Positions 51,099 through 62,470 of a stretch of 64,000 nt of DNA are shown here, piece by piece; the first letter of the stretch is position 1, and the number at the start of each line of letters is the position of its first letter. This DNA is from Symbiodinium natans. Its lineage: Eukaryota; Sar; Dinophyceae; Suessiales; Symbiodiniaceae. The position numbers were made by a program, and so were the translations under genes. The DNA lies in the NCBI GenBank assembly GCA_905221605.1, contig CAJNDS010001136.1, positions 714,939 to 778,938 on the forward strand, read 5' to 3'. The notes beneath the pieces were generated by a model. The model did no database searches. It had not been told where the DNA came from and saw nothing but the letters and a program-made list of their open reading frames with translations.

Positions 51099-53608
51099 GT
51101 ACTAGGGTTTAGAGTCAAGGGTTTAGGGTTTAGGGCTTAGAGTTTAGGGTTTAGGCGCCTGGGGTTTGCGGTTGAAAAATGTTGGGTGGAAGTGAAAACT
51201 GCAAACGAGAGCTTTTAAAGTCCAGCTCGGTTTTCCCCCCTTGCGCTGTGCTTGCTAAGTGCGCGCATTTACTCAAGCACGTGGTTCATTTGTCATTTAG
51301 GGGCTGTTTCCTGCTAGGATATCTTATACCTACACCTTGCTACAATCAACAAGTCCTTTGCTTTAAGTGGGGGGGGGGGGGGGGCCCAAGAAATGCACAA
51401 CAACTGCTAAAACCTAACCCTTTTGAGGGGTAAGAGCGGGGGGGAAGGGCGGGGGAGGATACAAGGTGCCTGATTTCCAAATTCTCCTAAATCCCAAACT
51501 CTAAACCCCACACCCTAAACCCCAAACCCTAAACCCTAAGCCCCAAACCCGAAACCCTAAACCCTAAACCCTACTCAACCCTAAACAAGCCCTCCAAGTT
51601 TGCAACCCTCGAAGGCCCTTGAGGCTTTCGAAGTTGGGCTGAGGGGGGGTTGTGAAGCCCCAGGTCTCTGGGAAAAAGCCTTGGTTTTGGGTTTTGGGTT
51701 TTGGGTGTTGGGTTTTGGGTTCTGGGTTTAGGGTTTAGGGCTAGGGTTTCGGGCTAACTACTTTTGATGTTATTCCTTATTGGGTGTAATTAAGAGGCTT
51801 AAGAGGCTTAACTTGCAGAATATTTTTCAGATGGATGAAAGGGCCATCCATATCCCCAAGATCACGATCAGTTGCTTATGGTTCCTACCACCTGGACCCC
51901 AAAAAGAAAGCCCCCGAACCCTGCCTCTGCCGTGAGCGAGGAGAGCCCAAACAAGCCCCCAAAAGCTCCCAAAAAGCCCTGAACCCCCAGCCCTAAACCC
52001 TAGACCCTACACCCTACACCCTAAACCCTAAACCTGCTAAGTTCCCCCCCCCCCCACCCAAATAAAAAAGGAAAGGAGCCCCAAACCCTAGCCCTAAACC
52101 CTGAACCCTAAACCCTGAACCCTGAACCCTGAACCCTAAATCCTAAACCCTAAACCCTAAGCCCTAAACCCTAAACCCTAAACCGACCGGGGTTTCAGTG
52201 CCCAGCTCCGCTGCTCGAGGCTCCGCCACTCCCACGCGAGTCCCGCGGGCTGCCTGTGCCAGCCCTGGGCGCCTTAGGAGGCTTTGGGGGGTTATTCTAG
52301 GGGGCGTAGGGTTTAGGGTTTGGGGATTGGGGTTTAGGATTTGGGGTTTGGGGTGTGGGGTTTAGGGTTTAGGGTTTAGGGTTTAGGGTTTAGGGTTTAG
52401 GGTTTAGGGTTTAGGGTTGGTCGAGGCAACACGCGAGCACGCTCCTGTTTGAGGAAGGTCATTGCACGCTGCCTTGACCAGCCTGGATGTATGCTGGCCG
52501 CGCGGCGAAACATCGCGCGCAGCGAGCATCGAAATCAGCGAACGTAGTATTCCAGCAGTCCGCGCCTGTCACGAGCAAGCTATACACTCTGTCTGAGTGG
52601 GGTTGGAATGGTTGGATGAGCACTTGGCAAGACAGCTAACTGCTCAAATCCCCTATGATCCCTCGCTGGGGGGGGGGGGGGGGGGGGTTACGAATGGGGC
52701 AGGGGAAGTAAGCCGAAGAATAGGCTGGACAAGAGTCATTTGTAGTGAAGCAGGGAGCCGAAATTCAAGGGTCGGGGGCTACTGATGTATGCTTCAAGCG
52801 ATGCACGACTTCGCTGGGAATGCCAAGGTGACGACCATCGTCACAGCTTCTGATGTTGCTCCACCACCTTTGATCCAGGCAGGGATGTAGCAGTAGCACA
52901 GGGAGCATTGAGATTTCAGTGTGCGTGAGGCATCCTTTCTTTTTGCGATGGCCCGGCCGGTGTTCGTACCAGCTTCTCAGGAGTTCAGGCTGAAGCGTGG
53001 GCCGTAGGCTCCTGTTCTTGAGAGAGGGTTCAAGACATGATGCGGTGGCGACCCCTGGCTGCAGCAGTGCTAAAGTAGAATGATCTCATGCCTGCTGCAA
53101 GCAACCCGTGCCGGGTTTCGGGGGTCGCAAGCGGCAGTTCTGGCTCCGACGTGGAATGACTTACAGCGCAAGTCGTCATTTTTCCGATGTTGTGCGGTAG
53201 ATTTTCAACTGTACCCCCCACCGTGCCTGGGAGTAAATGCGCATGCGCATGGAGCTCCGAGTGGGTATAATGGGCAGGCGACTGTCACCACCGCCGACCT
53301 CAATGGCAATTCCGTCAGCGTGGCGGGTGGCTAGGCCTGGCATTTCCAGATGAGAACCCCACACCTTGAGCCCTAAGCACCCTAAGCACCCTAAACCCTA
53401 AACTCGCGCAAGCTTGGTTCATTCGACCAAGATATGGCCCTGTGGCATCAGGCCCTGTGGAACACGGAGGAGGGATGCGCAGGACACCTATCTTTTGCAG
53501 AGCTGGCGCGCGTGTTTTCTTTTGGCGCTTTCTGAGCTCTTTACGATTGGGGAAACCACCTGAGAAGTCATCACTTTGCATCCGGGATGGGGGCTGGTTG
53601 CTGGAATA

Positions 53609-53700
53609 TGGGGGTTTACGAAGAATGGGGGACCCCCTAACTCCTTAAAATACACCCCCCCCCAAGTAAGAGGATATCCTTCTAAACTCGGAAAGCACCA
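53609..53700 (+). mobile_element. Introner-like copy, family H
   Basis: TATGGGGGTTTACGAA start, ACTCGGAAAGCACCAT end, inverted. Confidence 0.65.
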
Positions 53701-54419
53701 TCTCCAACCTCAATCTACCACTGGCTTTCCCCAAGCTTGATTGCTTGCTTCTTCCCTTTGCGGCCCTAACCCTTAACCCTAAGCCCTAAACCCTAGACCC
53801 TAAGCCCTAAACTCTAAACCCGAAGCCGGCCCTAAACCCTCAGCCCTAAGCCCTAAGCCCTAAACCCTAAACCCTAAACCCTAACCCCTAAACCCCTAAA
53901 CCACTAAACCACTAAACCCTACCCTAAACCCTAAATACCAAACCCCTACACCTTAAACCCCAAGTCTCAACCCCGTAAACCCTCAACGCCTCAAAGCTCA
54001 GGAACCTGCGCAGGTTTCTTCATCTCAAGGCAACCCTAAACCCTAAACCCTAATAAACCCGAAACCCTAAACCCTAAACCCTTCAAGGCTGCCGATCTCC
54101 AGGGCTCTGTGGGCCTTAGAGAACTTTGGCGTCTCACTTGGCTGCAACATACTGCAACCACCTCTGCTTGACCAAAAGCATGTGAGTGCGCTTTAGGGTT
54201 TAGGGTTGAGGGCTTAGGGTTTAGGGTTGAGCATGCAATTAGCGCTGATCAAGTGGAACCTAGCAATGGCTTCAGTCAGCAGCCAAGACGCCAGCAGTAC
54301 TCAGTGGCTGATCCTAAACCCTAATCCCTGAACCCAAAACACCGTTCTTTCCCAGACCGATAAAAAGAGCTCCCCCAAATAAGGTTTGAAGTAGGGACGG
54401 CTTACGACCTAACTTCAAT

Positions 54420-54556
54420 GTGGGGGGTTTACGAAAATAGCGGAATCCCTAAAAAAGACCCCCAATAGTAGGATTCCCTTATTTTAATAAGGACCCGAAG
54501 AAGGTACCCCTAGTAGGCCCGAATAAGGTACCCCCCCAACTTCGGAAACCACCATG
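54420..54556 (+). mobile_element. Introner-like copy, family H
   Basis: GTGGGGGGTTTACGAA start, AACTTCGGAAACCACCATG end, inverted. Confidence 0.7.
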
Positions 54557-54703
54557 TCACACACAAGTTCAGCTCCTTGTTTCGACGCCGGGTCGACAGC
54601 TTCGCTCGATGTGTGCTTTAAATTGACGGCCGCCTTTGCGAGTTGCGAACATCGTTTCTGGAGCACGGCCCCGTAGACGGCAATCAAGCGTATGATTGAT
54701 ACT

Positions 54704-54790
54704 TTGTCATAGTGGGGGTTTAAGGGGACTTAAACTCAACAAGGAAAAGAAATTCACATTTGTTAATAGCATCCCAACTATGAATTAGAA
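54704..54790 (+). mobile_element. Introner-like copy, family E
   Basis: TTGTCATAGTGGG start, GGGACTTAAACTCAACAAGG, AATAGCATCCCAACTATGAA end; counterpart of NAAA intron 1. Confidence 0.65.
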
Positions 54791-55069
54791 TATGCCAATC
54801 TGGAAGGGCAACCATCATGCAAATCAAAAAAAGTCTTGAAAATGGTTCCTACCCTAAGCCCAGAAAAGCTCGAGCACGACAGTGCCCAGGCCCTTTGTCT
54901 GTGGACATGTTCTGACACATCACCCCTTTCCCCTTTATCTACATATATAGCTATACAGCTACATACATATATTCAGACTTACTGTAGAGTTTAGCCTGAT
55001 ACTCAAAAAACTTCCATCATCGCAGAACTGGGCATTGCAAGTGTCGCCGTGTTTTTTTTCTGGGATGGT

Positions 55070-55183
55070 GGTTTAGGGTTTAGGGTTTAGGGTTTAGGGT
55101 TTAGGGTTTAGGGTTTAGGGTTTAGGGTTTAGGGTTTAGGGTTTAGGGTTTAGGGTTTAGGGTTTAGGGTTTAGGGTTTAGGG
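55070..55183 (+). repeat. TTTAGGG array
   Basis: About 16 perfect heptamers upstream of the 55.6-kb gene. Confidence 0.92.
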
Positions 55184-55385
55184 GTCTGTCCACGGCATGG
55201 ACAAATGGTTGAGGGTTAGGGTTTCAAAGTTTAGGGTTTAAGGGGCGGTGGAGCCTTGCCCATGCAGAGCTGTGACATGCACCACTGTAGCCTGGCTCAG
55301 GCCATTTGCGTTCAAGCCATCATCAGCGCAGTAGGGAGACTTACACCCTTCAATTCATTTCAGGACTTCAACCAGGATACAGAGT

Positions 55386-55478
55386 AGGCCCTTATTCCCT
55401 TTTTGGGGGGGGTTTAGGTTCCCTTCTAGGCCCTTTTAAACCAAAAGGGTACCCTTTTCATTCCTTGGCTACTCCTGG
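55386..55478 (+). mobile_element. Introner-like copy, family G, upstream of the 55.6-kb gene
   Basis: GAGTAGGCCCTTATTCCC start, CCTTTTAAACCAAAAGGG, GGCTACTCCTGGG end (inverted with the start). Confidence 0.65.
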
Positions 55479-55585
55479 GTCTCGTCAAGTAGACAAGGCA
55501 AGAAAGGGAAGCATCAGGTGAAGGGCACAGGCGCCTTGATCAAGCAGCGGAAGCAGCTGAAGCCCATGAGCAGCTGAAGCCCATC

Positions 55586-56680
55586 ATGCTTTGCGACACA
55601 GGTCAGGGATGCAGAGTGACATTGATCCTCAGTGTCACGATGTGCTTCTTGGCGTTCTGGATCATATCTTTTGCCAGAGATGGCATGCCTGCTCAGCTGC
55701 TGATGTGGTCCAACCAGACGGTGGAGCAAGTCAAAAGCTCCTGGGTCCTTCCGGCTGATGCCATACAGGCACAGGTGCCCACGCCCACGCCCCCAACATC
55801 ATTGAGTCCTACTGCGAGTGAGGCAGGCTCGTCCCAACGCCCATCTCCAGGCCCGCCCCTGCAGTTGGATGCTCTTCTTGCGGCACTGAAATGGAAGCCA
55901 AGTGCAAACTTTGCGGAGAATCTCACGACCTCCCATTGGAGACCACACCGCTATGGCGCGGCGCAGTGGTCGAAAATCGATGCAGCAATCGATTCGTCTG
56001 GTCACACACGATGCGGCACGGCGAGAGACAGCTGGTCTTGCGCAGGGACGGGCTATTCTCGCGAGCTTAACCACACTAAGCCTTGGAATGCGAGCTACGA
56101 CATCCTAAAGCTCCCACTCGGGACACAAATTCTGGCCTTGGGGAATTCTCTTATGGCACAGTTGGTGCATACGGTGATCTGCAGTCACCATTGGGACATC
56201 GTGTACCCGAATCCCGATATTCGAGCAAATTCAGTTATAGTGCAGAACAATGCCACCGGCATCATATTGGTGCTCATATCGAATGAGCAAGATGTTGATG
56301 GCTCTGTAAAGCCAAGTCATCCGGCGAACCTGATCAGACAAGTGAAATGGGTGCCAGACATAATCTTGCTGGGAAGCATCAACCATCGCAATGCAAGTTG
56401 GGCGGCAGAGCGTCGAAATCTCCTCAGAGAGGCAAGCCCCGATGCGACCATAATTGACCTCCCTGAGAAGCATACCGGTGATTGCTGCGCCGCTCCCAGT
56501 TGCTGGAAAGCAAAGGGGTGCCAAGACAAGTTTATACCAGCACATGACTGCGTGCCCGGCCCAATCCTCCGATATGCAGAGCAGTTGGTCCAGGTGTTTC
56601 AGTCAGCAGTACACAAGGAGGACTTCACGCAGAGCTGCTTAGGTGTTGGCCGAGAGCGCCCTCTGTATCCATGTCTTTGA
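55586..56680 (+). CDS. Type II membrane protein with possible SGNH/PC-esterase-like lumenal domain, single exon
   Basis: 364 aa from ATG 55586 to TGA 56680. A hydrophobic segment near residues 11-28 (VTLILSVTMCFLAFWIISFA) predicts a type II anchor, then a Pro/Ser-rich stem (residues 60-90) and a lumenal domain with several N-glycosylation sequons (NQT, NLT, NHT, NAS, NNAT) and paired cysteines. LALGNSLMAQL resembles the SGNH GxS block, IILLGSINHRN a later block, and FIPAHDC could supply a late His. Plant trichome-birefringence/PC-esterase proteins share this layout. Fold is inferred and activity unknown. No intron, unlike the other genes here; the first ATG is used, but the frame may extend 5'. 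Confidence 0.65.
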   Translation: MLCDTGQGCRVTLILSVTMCFLAFWIISFARDGMPAQLLMWSNQTVEQVKSSWVLPADAIQAQVPTPTPPTSLSPTASEAGSSQRPSPGPPLQLDALLAALKWKPSANFAENLTTSHWRPHRYGAAQWSKIDAAIDSSGHTRCGTARDSWSCAGTGYSRELNHTKPWNASYDILKLPLGTQILALGNSLMAQLVHTVICSHHWDIVYPNPDIRANSVIVQNNATGIILVLISNEQDVDGSVKPSHPANLIRQVKWVPDIILLGSINHRNASWAAERRNLLREASPDATIIDLPEKHTGDCCAAPSCWKAKGCQDKFIPAHDCVPGPILRYAEQLVQVFQSAVHKEDFTQSCLGVGRERPLYPCL

Positions 56681-56689
56681 TCGACCTTT

Positions 56690-58690
56690 GCAGTGTCCCT
56701 CATTCTGTGCAAGTTTCACCGGTTGCAATTTTCCCTCAGCTACCGAAAGACTTCGTGTAGTTGATGCTGGTTTCACTGAGAGGAATGTAGTCGCCGGTAG
56801 TGGCTCAACCAGTGACTTCTGCAACTCTTCATGGAAATTATGATGACTCACCGGTAGTCGGCTTTTATAGGGGGGAGAGAGTGAGATGGCTGCGCAGATC
56901 CGCTGCGTCATGTCGACAATTCGTGGGTGCTGGTTTTGCTGGTGCTGCGGTGGAGTGTTTCGACATGATGGATAACTCGTGGCATGTCTGATGAGCAGTG
57001 TACGCCGACTGGTGCATGCGGAGTGGTTCGTCCAGCTCATAGGCTATGCGGGGACCGCATTTCAGGATCTCATTCTCCACGCAGATGATGTCAGGGCTCT
57101 CTGTGCCGACTTTGCTGGACACCTGCTCTTGTATGGGGCGATGGCACAACCGAGATGAAGACCCACTGGTAAAGCACGAAGGCACTCCTTCCTGGCATGC
57201 TCGAGTGACTGGGACCTTCGGAGAGGAGTCGGCGACTGGTCTATCATCTGTCAGCCAGATCTTGGTCGACTCGGGCACAGGCACATAGAAAATCCGTCTG
57301 TGCCGCTGCCTGTCTCGCGTTTCAATGAGTTGGTATTGACATTCTACGGCTTTTTGGGCTTTTTTGGGGTTTAGGGTTGAGGCTTTAGGGTTTAGGGGTT
57401 TAGGGTTCAGGGTTCAGGGTTTAGCTGTTAGTGTAAGGGAACATCCCAAGCCTAAACTCCTAAGCCCGAGTAGGTTATACTTGCGGTGTAGGGTTTCGGG
57501 TTTAGGGTTTAGGATTAGGGTTTAAGAGGACAAACAATGCCTCCAAGACCAACATAGCTTCCCAGACCCTCTTAGGGTTTAGGGTTTAGGGTTTTGGGTC
57601 GTATAAAATTATGACTTAATCTGCAGCAGGGATCCATAGATCCTGATTTAAGGCATATATCCTTAGGTGTGGGGGGGGGGGGCATTTAGCACAGTGGCCA
57701 CTGTAGTCAGGCAAACGGACGAAGGGAAATTCCAAGGTGGCCAAAGTATGGCTGGACATTAAGTGTTTAGGCTTTAGGGTTTAGGGTAATCTAAACTGAA
57801 CCCTAAACCCTAAGCCACACATGGGTTGCTCTAAACCCGAAATCATAAACCCTACCCCATACTTTGTGGAGCTTACAAACTAGGATCTCGTAGTCTAATT
57901 GCGAAAATGAAGGATTTTTCAAGGAACTCTGCGCTCTGCAAGACTAAGGCGGGCTCTGAAGCCACAAATGCCCAAGCAACTGAATCCCAAATCCTAAACT
58001 CCTAAATCCTAAACTCCTAGACCCTAAACCCCTAAAACCCCAAAACCCTAAACCCTAAAACACCGGCCCTTCTTGGCTCAGGCAAGTAGTTCAGGGTAAA
58101 GGGCCCGGGCTTTGCGCCATCCTTAGGGGGAGCGTACCTAGAGGTTTTCAGAGGTGTGTGATGACTTGCCGGAAACTTGGGGGGGTACAGTTTAGTTCCG
58201 GGCTCGAAAAGGGCTTCATGTGCATGTTTAGAGATTTACCCTGCACCCCCCCCCCCCCCCGCAAGGATCCCTTTTTCAAGGGTACTTCGGGGGAGCCTTG
58301 GCAAGGATGGCTTAGGGACGGTTGTTTGGGTTTGGGGGGGTTGGGGCTGGTTGAAGTTTGACAGACTTGCGCGCCTTGTGCCGCGCGCTGGGGCCATGCA
58401 GGACAGCGTCAAGCCAAGTGAAGAAAGTACGGGCTTGGGGAGGTCGTATTTAGCGTGCAAGATCGGTTTAGGGTTAGGGTTTAGGGTTTAGGGTTTAGGG
58501 GCTTGTTTTGAAGCTGTTTTATCCACATGCGTGCGGTGGCAAAGCATAGGGGCGAGATTAGTCCAAGTGCCCGAACAGGACGGTATGGGGGGGTTGAGTC
58601 GAGGAGCACAATGAGCCGCAAAGAATTCGAGCATGTTGGCAGGAGAATGGGTCATCTGCATGAAGCTCCCTGTGCCCTACAGCCGAATAA
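56690..58690. other. Downstream of the 55.6-kb gene
   Basis: 56690-57300 has no telomere repeats and several overlapping ORFs on both strands (for example minus 56865-57284, 139 codons) that I cannot assign; it may be UTR or an unrecognised gene. Telomere blocks resume at 57360. Confidence 0.5.
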
Positions 58691-58700
58691 GTAAGCCCTA

Positions 58701-58840
58701 CTTGGAGGTTCATGGTACTTGTTAACCAATTATAACTGTACTTAGAACTGCACTTATAACCGTATTAGGGCACTTAGGGGGCTTACAAGTGGGTTATAAG
58801 TACAGTTTTAATTGGTTAATAAGTACCATGAACCTCCAAG
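58701..58840. mobile_element. Foldback MITE-like element, 140 bp
   Basis: CTTGGAGGTTCATGGTACTT at the left is mirrored exactly at the right (AAGTACCATGAACCTCCAAG); arms extend about 55 bp with few mismatches. Confidence 0.85.
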
Positions 58841-58951
58841 TATACCACGAAGAGAGAGGACAGAAAGCTCTTTTTTCCCCCCCTAACCCGAAACACAATG
58901 GAGCCATGTTCAACTGCGACACCCCTAAACCCTAAACCCTCCTCTGCCCTA

Positions 58952-59047
58952 CTTAGTAGTTGAGTGAGCACACTTTACACTTTTTGGGAATCCCCTATAG
59001 AACTGAAAGTTTGCACTTTTTGGGGGCTCATGAACTCAGCAACTAAG
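58952..59047 (+). mobile_element. Family A copy
   Basis: CTTAGTAGTTGAGTGAGCAC start, GAACTCAGCAACTAAG end, 96 bp; a full copy without telomere insertion, useful as a reference for 59417-59559. Confidence 0.8.
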
Positions 59048-59222
59048 CCTAAACCCTGAACCCTAAACCCCTAAACCCTAAATCCTTCTCAGCCCTAAAC
59101 CATAAACTGCGCCAACTCTAGGCTTACAAGAAAACCCCCAGTCGCCTTCCGAAGGTTTCGGGCTGAGGGGGCCTGAAGGGTTTAGGGGTTTCGGGGTTTA
59201 GGAGTAGTAGGGCTTTGCTGAC

Positions 59223-59316
59223 CCTAAACCCTAAACCCTAAACCCTAAACCCTAAACCCTAAACCCTAAACCCTAAACCCTAAACCCTAAACCCTAACCC
59301 TAAACCCTAAACCCTA
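59223..59316 (-). repeat. CCCTAAA array
   Basis: About 13 heptamers with one 6-bp CCCTAA unit; shortly precedes an introner carrying its own telomere insertion. Confidence 0.9.
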
Positions 59317-59416
59317 ACTTTATGTGGTTGAGACTTCGGGATGGCCTAGGATTCGGCATGAGAGGGTAAGCAGGACTCAGGGCAACACGGGGTCCACGGT
59401 TTAAAGGACTTCATAC

Positions 59417-59559
59417 CTTGGTAGCTGAGTGAGTGCACTTTAGGGTTTAGGGTTTAGGGTTTAGGGTTTAGGGTTTTTACACTTTTTGGGATACTATTAA
59501 CCCCCTGTAGAACTGAAAGTGTACACTTTTTTGGGGGGCTTGTGAACTCAGCAACTGAG
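59417..59559 (+). mobile_element. Family A copy carrying a telomere-repeat insertion
   Basis: Same ends as other copies, but about five TTTAGGG units (about 59438-59475) split CACTT from TTACACTTTTTGGG, which are continuous in the other copies. Confidence 0.85.
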
Positions 59560-60098
59560 ATGCAAAGCACCACCATGCCGGCCCCATGGCGCACGAATCA
59601 GCAAAGTCCCTGCTCGCAAGGATGAGAACTTGCCGGAAGCTTTCAGAGTCCGCTTGCTCGGTTTTACTTTTTCCTGCTTGCTTCTTTTTGGGTTGCGAAA
59701 ACGGCGGTGCCCTTCTTGGGGGTTCCCTTTAAGGAGATTCTTCTATTTGGGGCATAAACGTAGTTTGGGAAATCCCTATAAAGTCACCTTAGGAATTCGG
59801 AATTGTGCCTTATGTTTGTGTGTGTGAAAGAAAAACACGGTGAACATCAAGCAAACATACTACTGTATAGCAAGTCTAGGGCTTAAGGGTTTAGGGTTTA
59901 GCGGTTTGCGGCTTCTGGTTCCCCAAACCCTAAACCCGAAACCCTAAACCCAAAACCCTAAACCCTAAACCCTAAACCGGCATTCTAGCTATGGGGTTGA
60001 GACCTTGGAGGGCGGACGGCTTCTCCATCCCGGGTCTGACTCAGGGTTTAGGGTATAGGGTTTAGGGTTTAGGGATTGGGGTTTTTCATCGGTTTGAA

Positions 60099-60217
60099 GG
60101 GTCTAAGACGTTGAAGGGGTTGCTGGGTTTCAGGGTTTATACGGGTTTTGGAGTTAAGGGTCTAAGACGTTGAAGGGGTTGCTGGGTTTCAGGGTTTATA
60201 AGGGTTTTGGAGTTTTA
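60099..60217 (+). repeat. Tandem duplication, 59-bp unit
   Basis: GGGTCTAAGACGTTGAAGGG through GGGTTTTGGAGTT occurs twice, nearly identical. Confidence 0.85.
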
Positions 60218-60676
60218 GGGTTTTAGGGTTTAGGGGCTTAAGGGTTTAAGGGCTTATGCGCTTTTCAGGGCTTAAGGGTTTTTAGGGGTTTAAGGGTGTG
60301 CAGTTGGGGGATTAGATTCGGGCTTTGGGCTTCTGAGTTTGGAGTACAAGGGTTTAGGGTCTCAGTAGCCCTAAACCCCAAACCACAAACCGTATAAATG
60401 CAGTACCCAGGAGACCCCCTGAAACGCAAACGTTCGACCTGCAAGCCCGAACTCTGAAACCCAACGCCCCTTGCCTCTCAAGTTTAGGGTTTCGGGTTTA
60501 GGGCTTAGGGTTCAGGGAAACCCGGCAGAGCTCGCGGGGTCAAAAGGGCTTCGGGTTCAGGGTTTAGGGTTTAGGGAACCCTAAACGAAACCCCTAAACG
60601 CCCTGAAAGCCCTAAAGGGCCGGTCTTGGGTTTAGGGTTTAGGAGTTTAGGGTTTAGGGTTTTGGGTCTCTCGGTC

Positions 60677-60750
60677 GCAGCGACGCCTCAGATGGTGGTT
60701 GGCGACATCTGCCAGATCGTTTCTCCAGTCACTGTTCGGGCGGAGGCACC
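60677..60750 (+). CDS. Exon candidate, unknown protein
   Basis: Reads MVVGDICQIVSPVTVRAEAP after CCTCAG; coding-like between telomere blocks. No family recognised. Confidence 0.35.
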
Positions 60751-61566
60751 CGAAACCCTAAAACCCTAAAACCCTAAACCCTAAAACCCTAAAACAACCC
60801 TAGCCCTAAACCCTAAACCCTAGACAAAACCGTGTGCACAACCCAGGGTTTAGGGCTTTGAGGGTTGGAGCCTGTTGCAAGAAGGGCTCAGGGGTTCCAG
60901 GGTTGGGGTCTTCAGGGTGTAGGGGTTTAGGGGTGTAGGGTTTTGGGGTGCAATTGGGGTCTAAACCCTAAACCCTAAACCCTAAACCCTAAACCCTAAA
61001 CCCTAAACCCTAAACCCTAAACCCTAAGCCCTGGTTGGGGGCTGAAGGTGCAATTGGGGTCTCAGTGTTGCAGACGTTTGGAGGTTTAACAGCCCTGGGT
61101 GAGATCTCACTGGGTCGGCTTTTTGTCTAGGGTTTAGGGTTTAGGGTCTTGGGTTTAGGGTTTAGGGTTCAGGGTTCAGGGTTCAGGGTTCAGGGTTTAG
61201 GGTTTAGGGGGCGAGGAGCACGATATACAGGCGCCTGATCTTGAGAGCTTAGTTAGCTCCAATGCCTGCGCCATACAGCTGCTTGAGCCCCACAGTATGG
61301 CTTGTAACTTGGGATGTTTCTCCCGTATACTAACAGCACCCCCTAATGTTAAGGTCACCTTTATAATACGGGTGTCAATAGTGGCAACTTTTCCGGCCGG
61401 GATTTTTGCCCAAAAGTTTGTTTCATGAACAGTTTCCATTATGTTAGGCTGCCCCGAACCCTAAACCCCATTTTGAGGGGGGTCGTAATCAAAAAACGGG
61501 TGGTAATAGTGGAAACTTTTCCGGGAGAATTTCCCAAATGTGCTTCCGAGAGTACTCCTCTTTTCA

Positions 61567-61622
61567 CTCTTTGGCTACTTACTGACAGCAATCCAGACCG
61601 AGCCCAATGTGGGGCAGCCCAG
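61567..61622 (+). repeat. 56-bp dispersed direct repeat, copy 1
   Basis: Identical to 61851-61906, beginning CTCTTTGGCTACTTACTGAC. Confidence 0.9.
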
Positions 61623-61850
61623 CTTCATTTTGCCGATCTCTTGAACCGGCTCCAGGCTCAGAAATCCTGATCTTCGTGGCTGACCGAAAAGCATCGATTT
61701 CTTCTTAAAATCCTTCTAAAAAACAGCTCCCGAACAAATCCGCCAAGGCTACCCCCCACGAGGCCTCGAAATCGTAATAATAAAGGGTGACATTAATAAA
61801 GTCCGGCGAACGGGGCGATGCCGGTCTGGGACTCTCTTCCATCAGCAAGC

Positions 61851-61906
61851 CTCTTTGGCTACTTACTGACAGCAATCCAGACCGAGCCCAATGTGGGGCA
61901 GCCCAG
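61851..61906 (+). repeat. 56-bp dispersed direct repeat, copy 2
   Basis: Identical to 61567-61622; followed by an ACTAGTACT microrepeat, C and G runs and AT-rich DNA. Confidence 0.9.
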
Positions 61907-62385
61907 TAGTACTAGTACTACTAGTACTACTTCCCCCCCCCTTTATTATTACCACCCCGACCCCTTTCAAAGTTTGTTTGGACCCAGCGCCGGAACAAAT
62001 CCGGGGGGGGGGGGGGGGGGGGGTTTATTAAAGCGACCTTAACATTAGTCTAATCCCTATCATGGACTCTTAGTATCAGGGGGAACATCCCCCAGTTATG
62101 ACCCAAGAATGGATTGTACTTGAAGACTTGCTAAATGGCGATAGTCGTACGTGACTACACCACTTCCAAGTGTTTCAAGAGCTTCCATGAATCCGGGAAA
62201 CCCTGAGCCTTATAGACACTAGACCGGCATGCTCTAAACCCTAAACCCCAGACCCCAAACCCCAAACCCCCAACCCCAGACCCCAAACCCGAAACCCTAA
62301 ACCCCAAACCCTAAACCCCAAACCCCCAAACCCTAAACCCGAAACCCGAAACCCGAAACCCTAAACCCTAACCCGCAACAAGAAG

Positions 62386-62470
62386 CGCACCCCGCTGGCA
62401 GGAGAGCTTCGAGAGCGAACGTGTTGCTGAGGTGCCTGCTGGCCCAACCCTGGTGATTGAAGAGGCCTTG
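62386..62470 (+). CDS. Exon candidate, unknown protein
   Basis: Reads SAPRWQESFESERVAEVP then AGPTLVIEEAL. Coding-like composition between CCCTAAA and TTTAGGG blocks. Confidence 0.3.

Larger units (their letters stand above)
51100..55380. other. Between Lon and the 55.6-kb gene
   Basis: Telomere blocks, G runs (51368, 52671), family H and E copies. The stretch 52780-53340 lacks telomere repeats and reads coding-like in pieces (MHDFAGNAKVTTIVTASD; GQATVTTADLNGNSVSVAGG before TAG 53334), possibly ends of an unrecognised gene. Confidence 0.5.
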
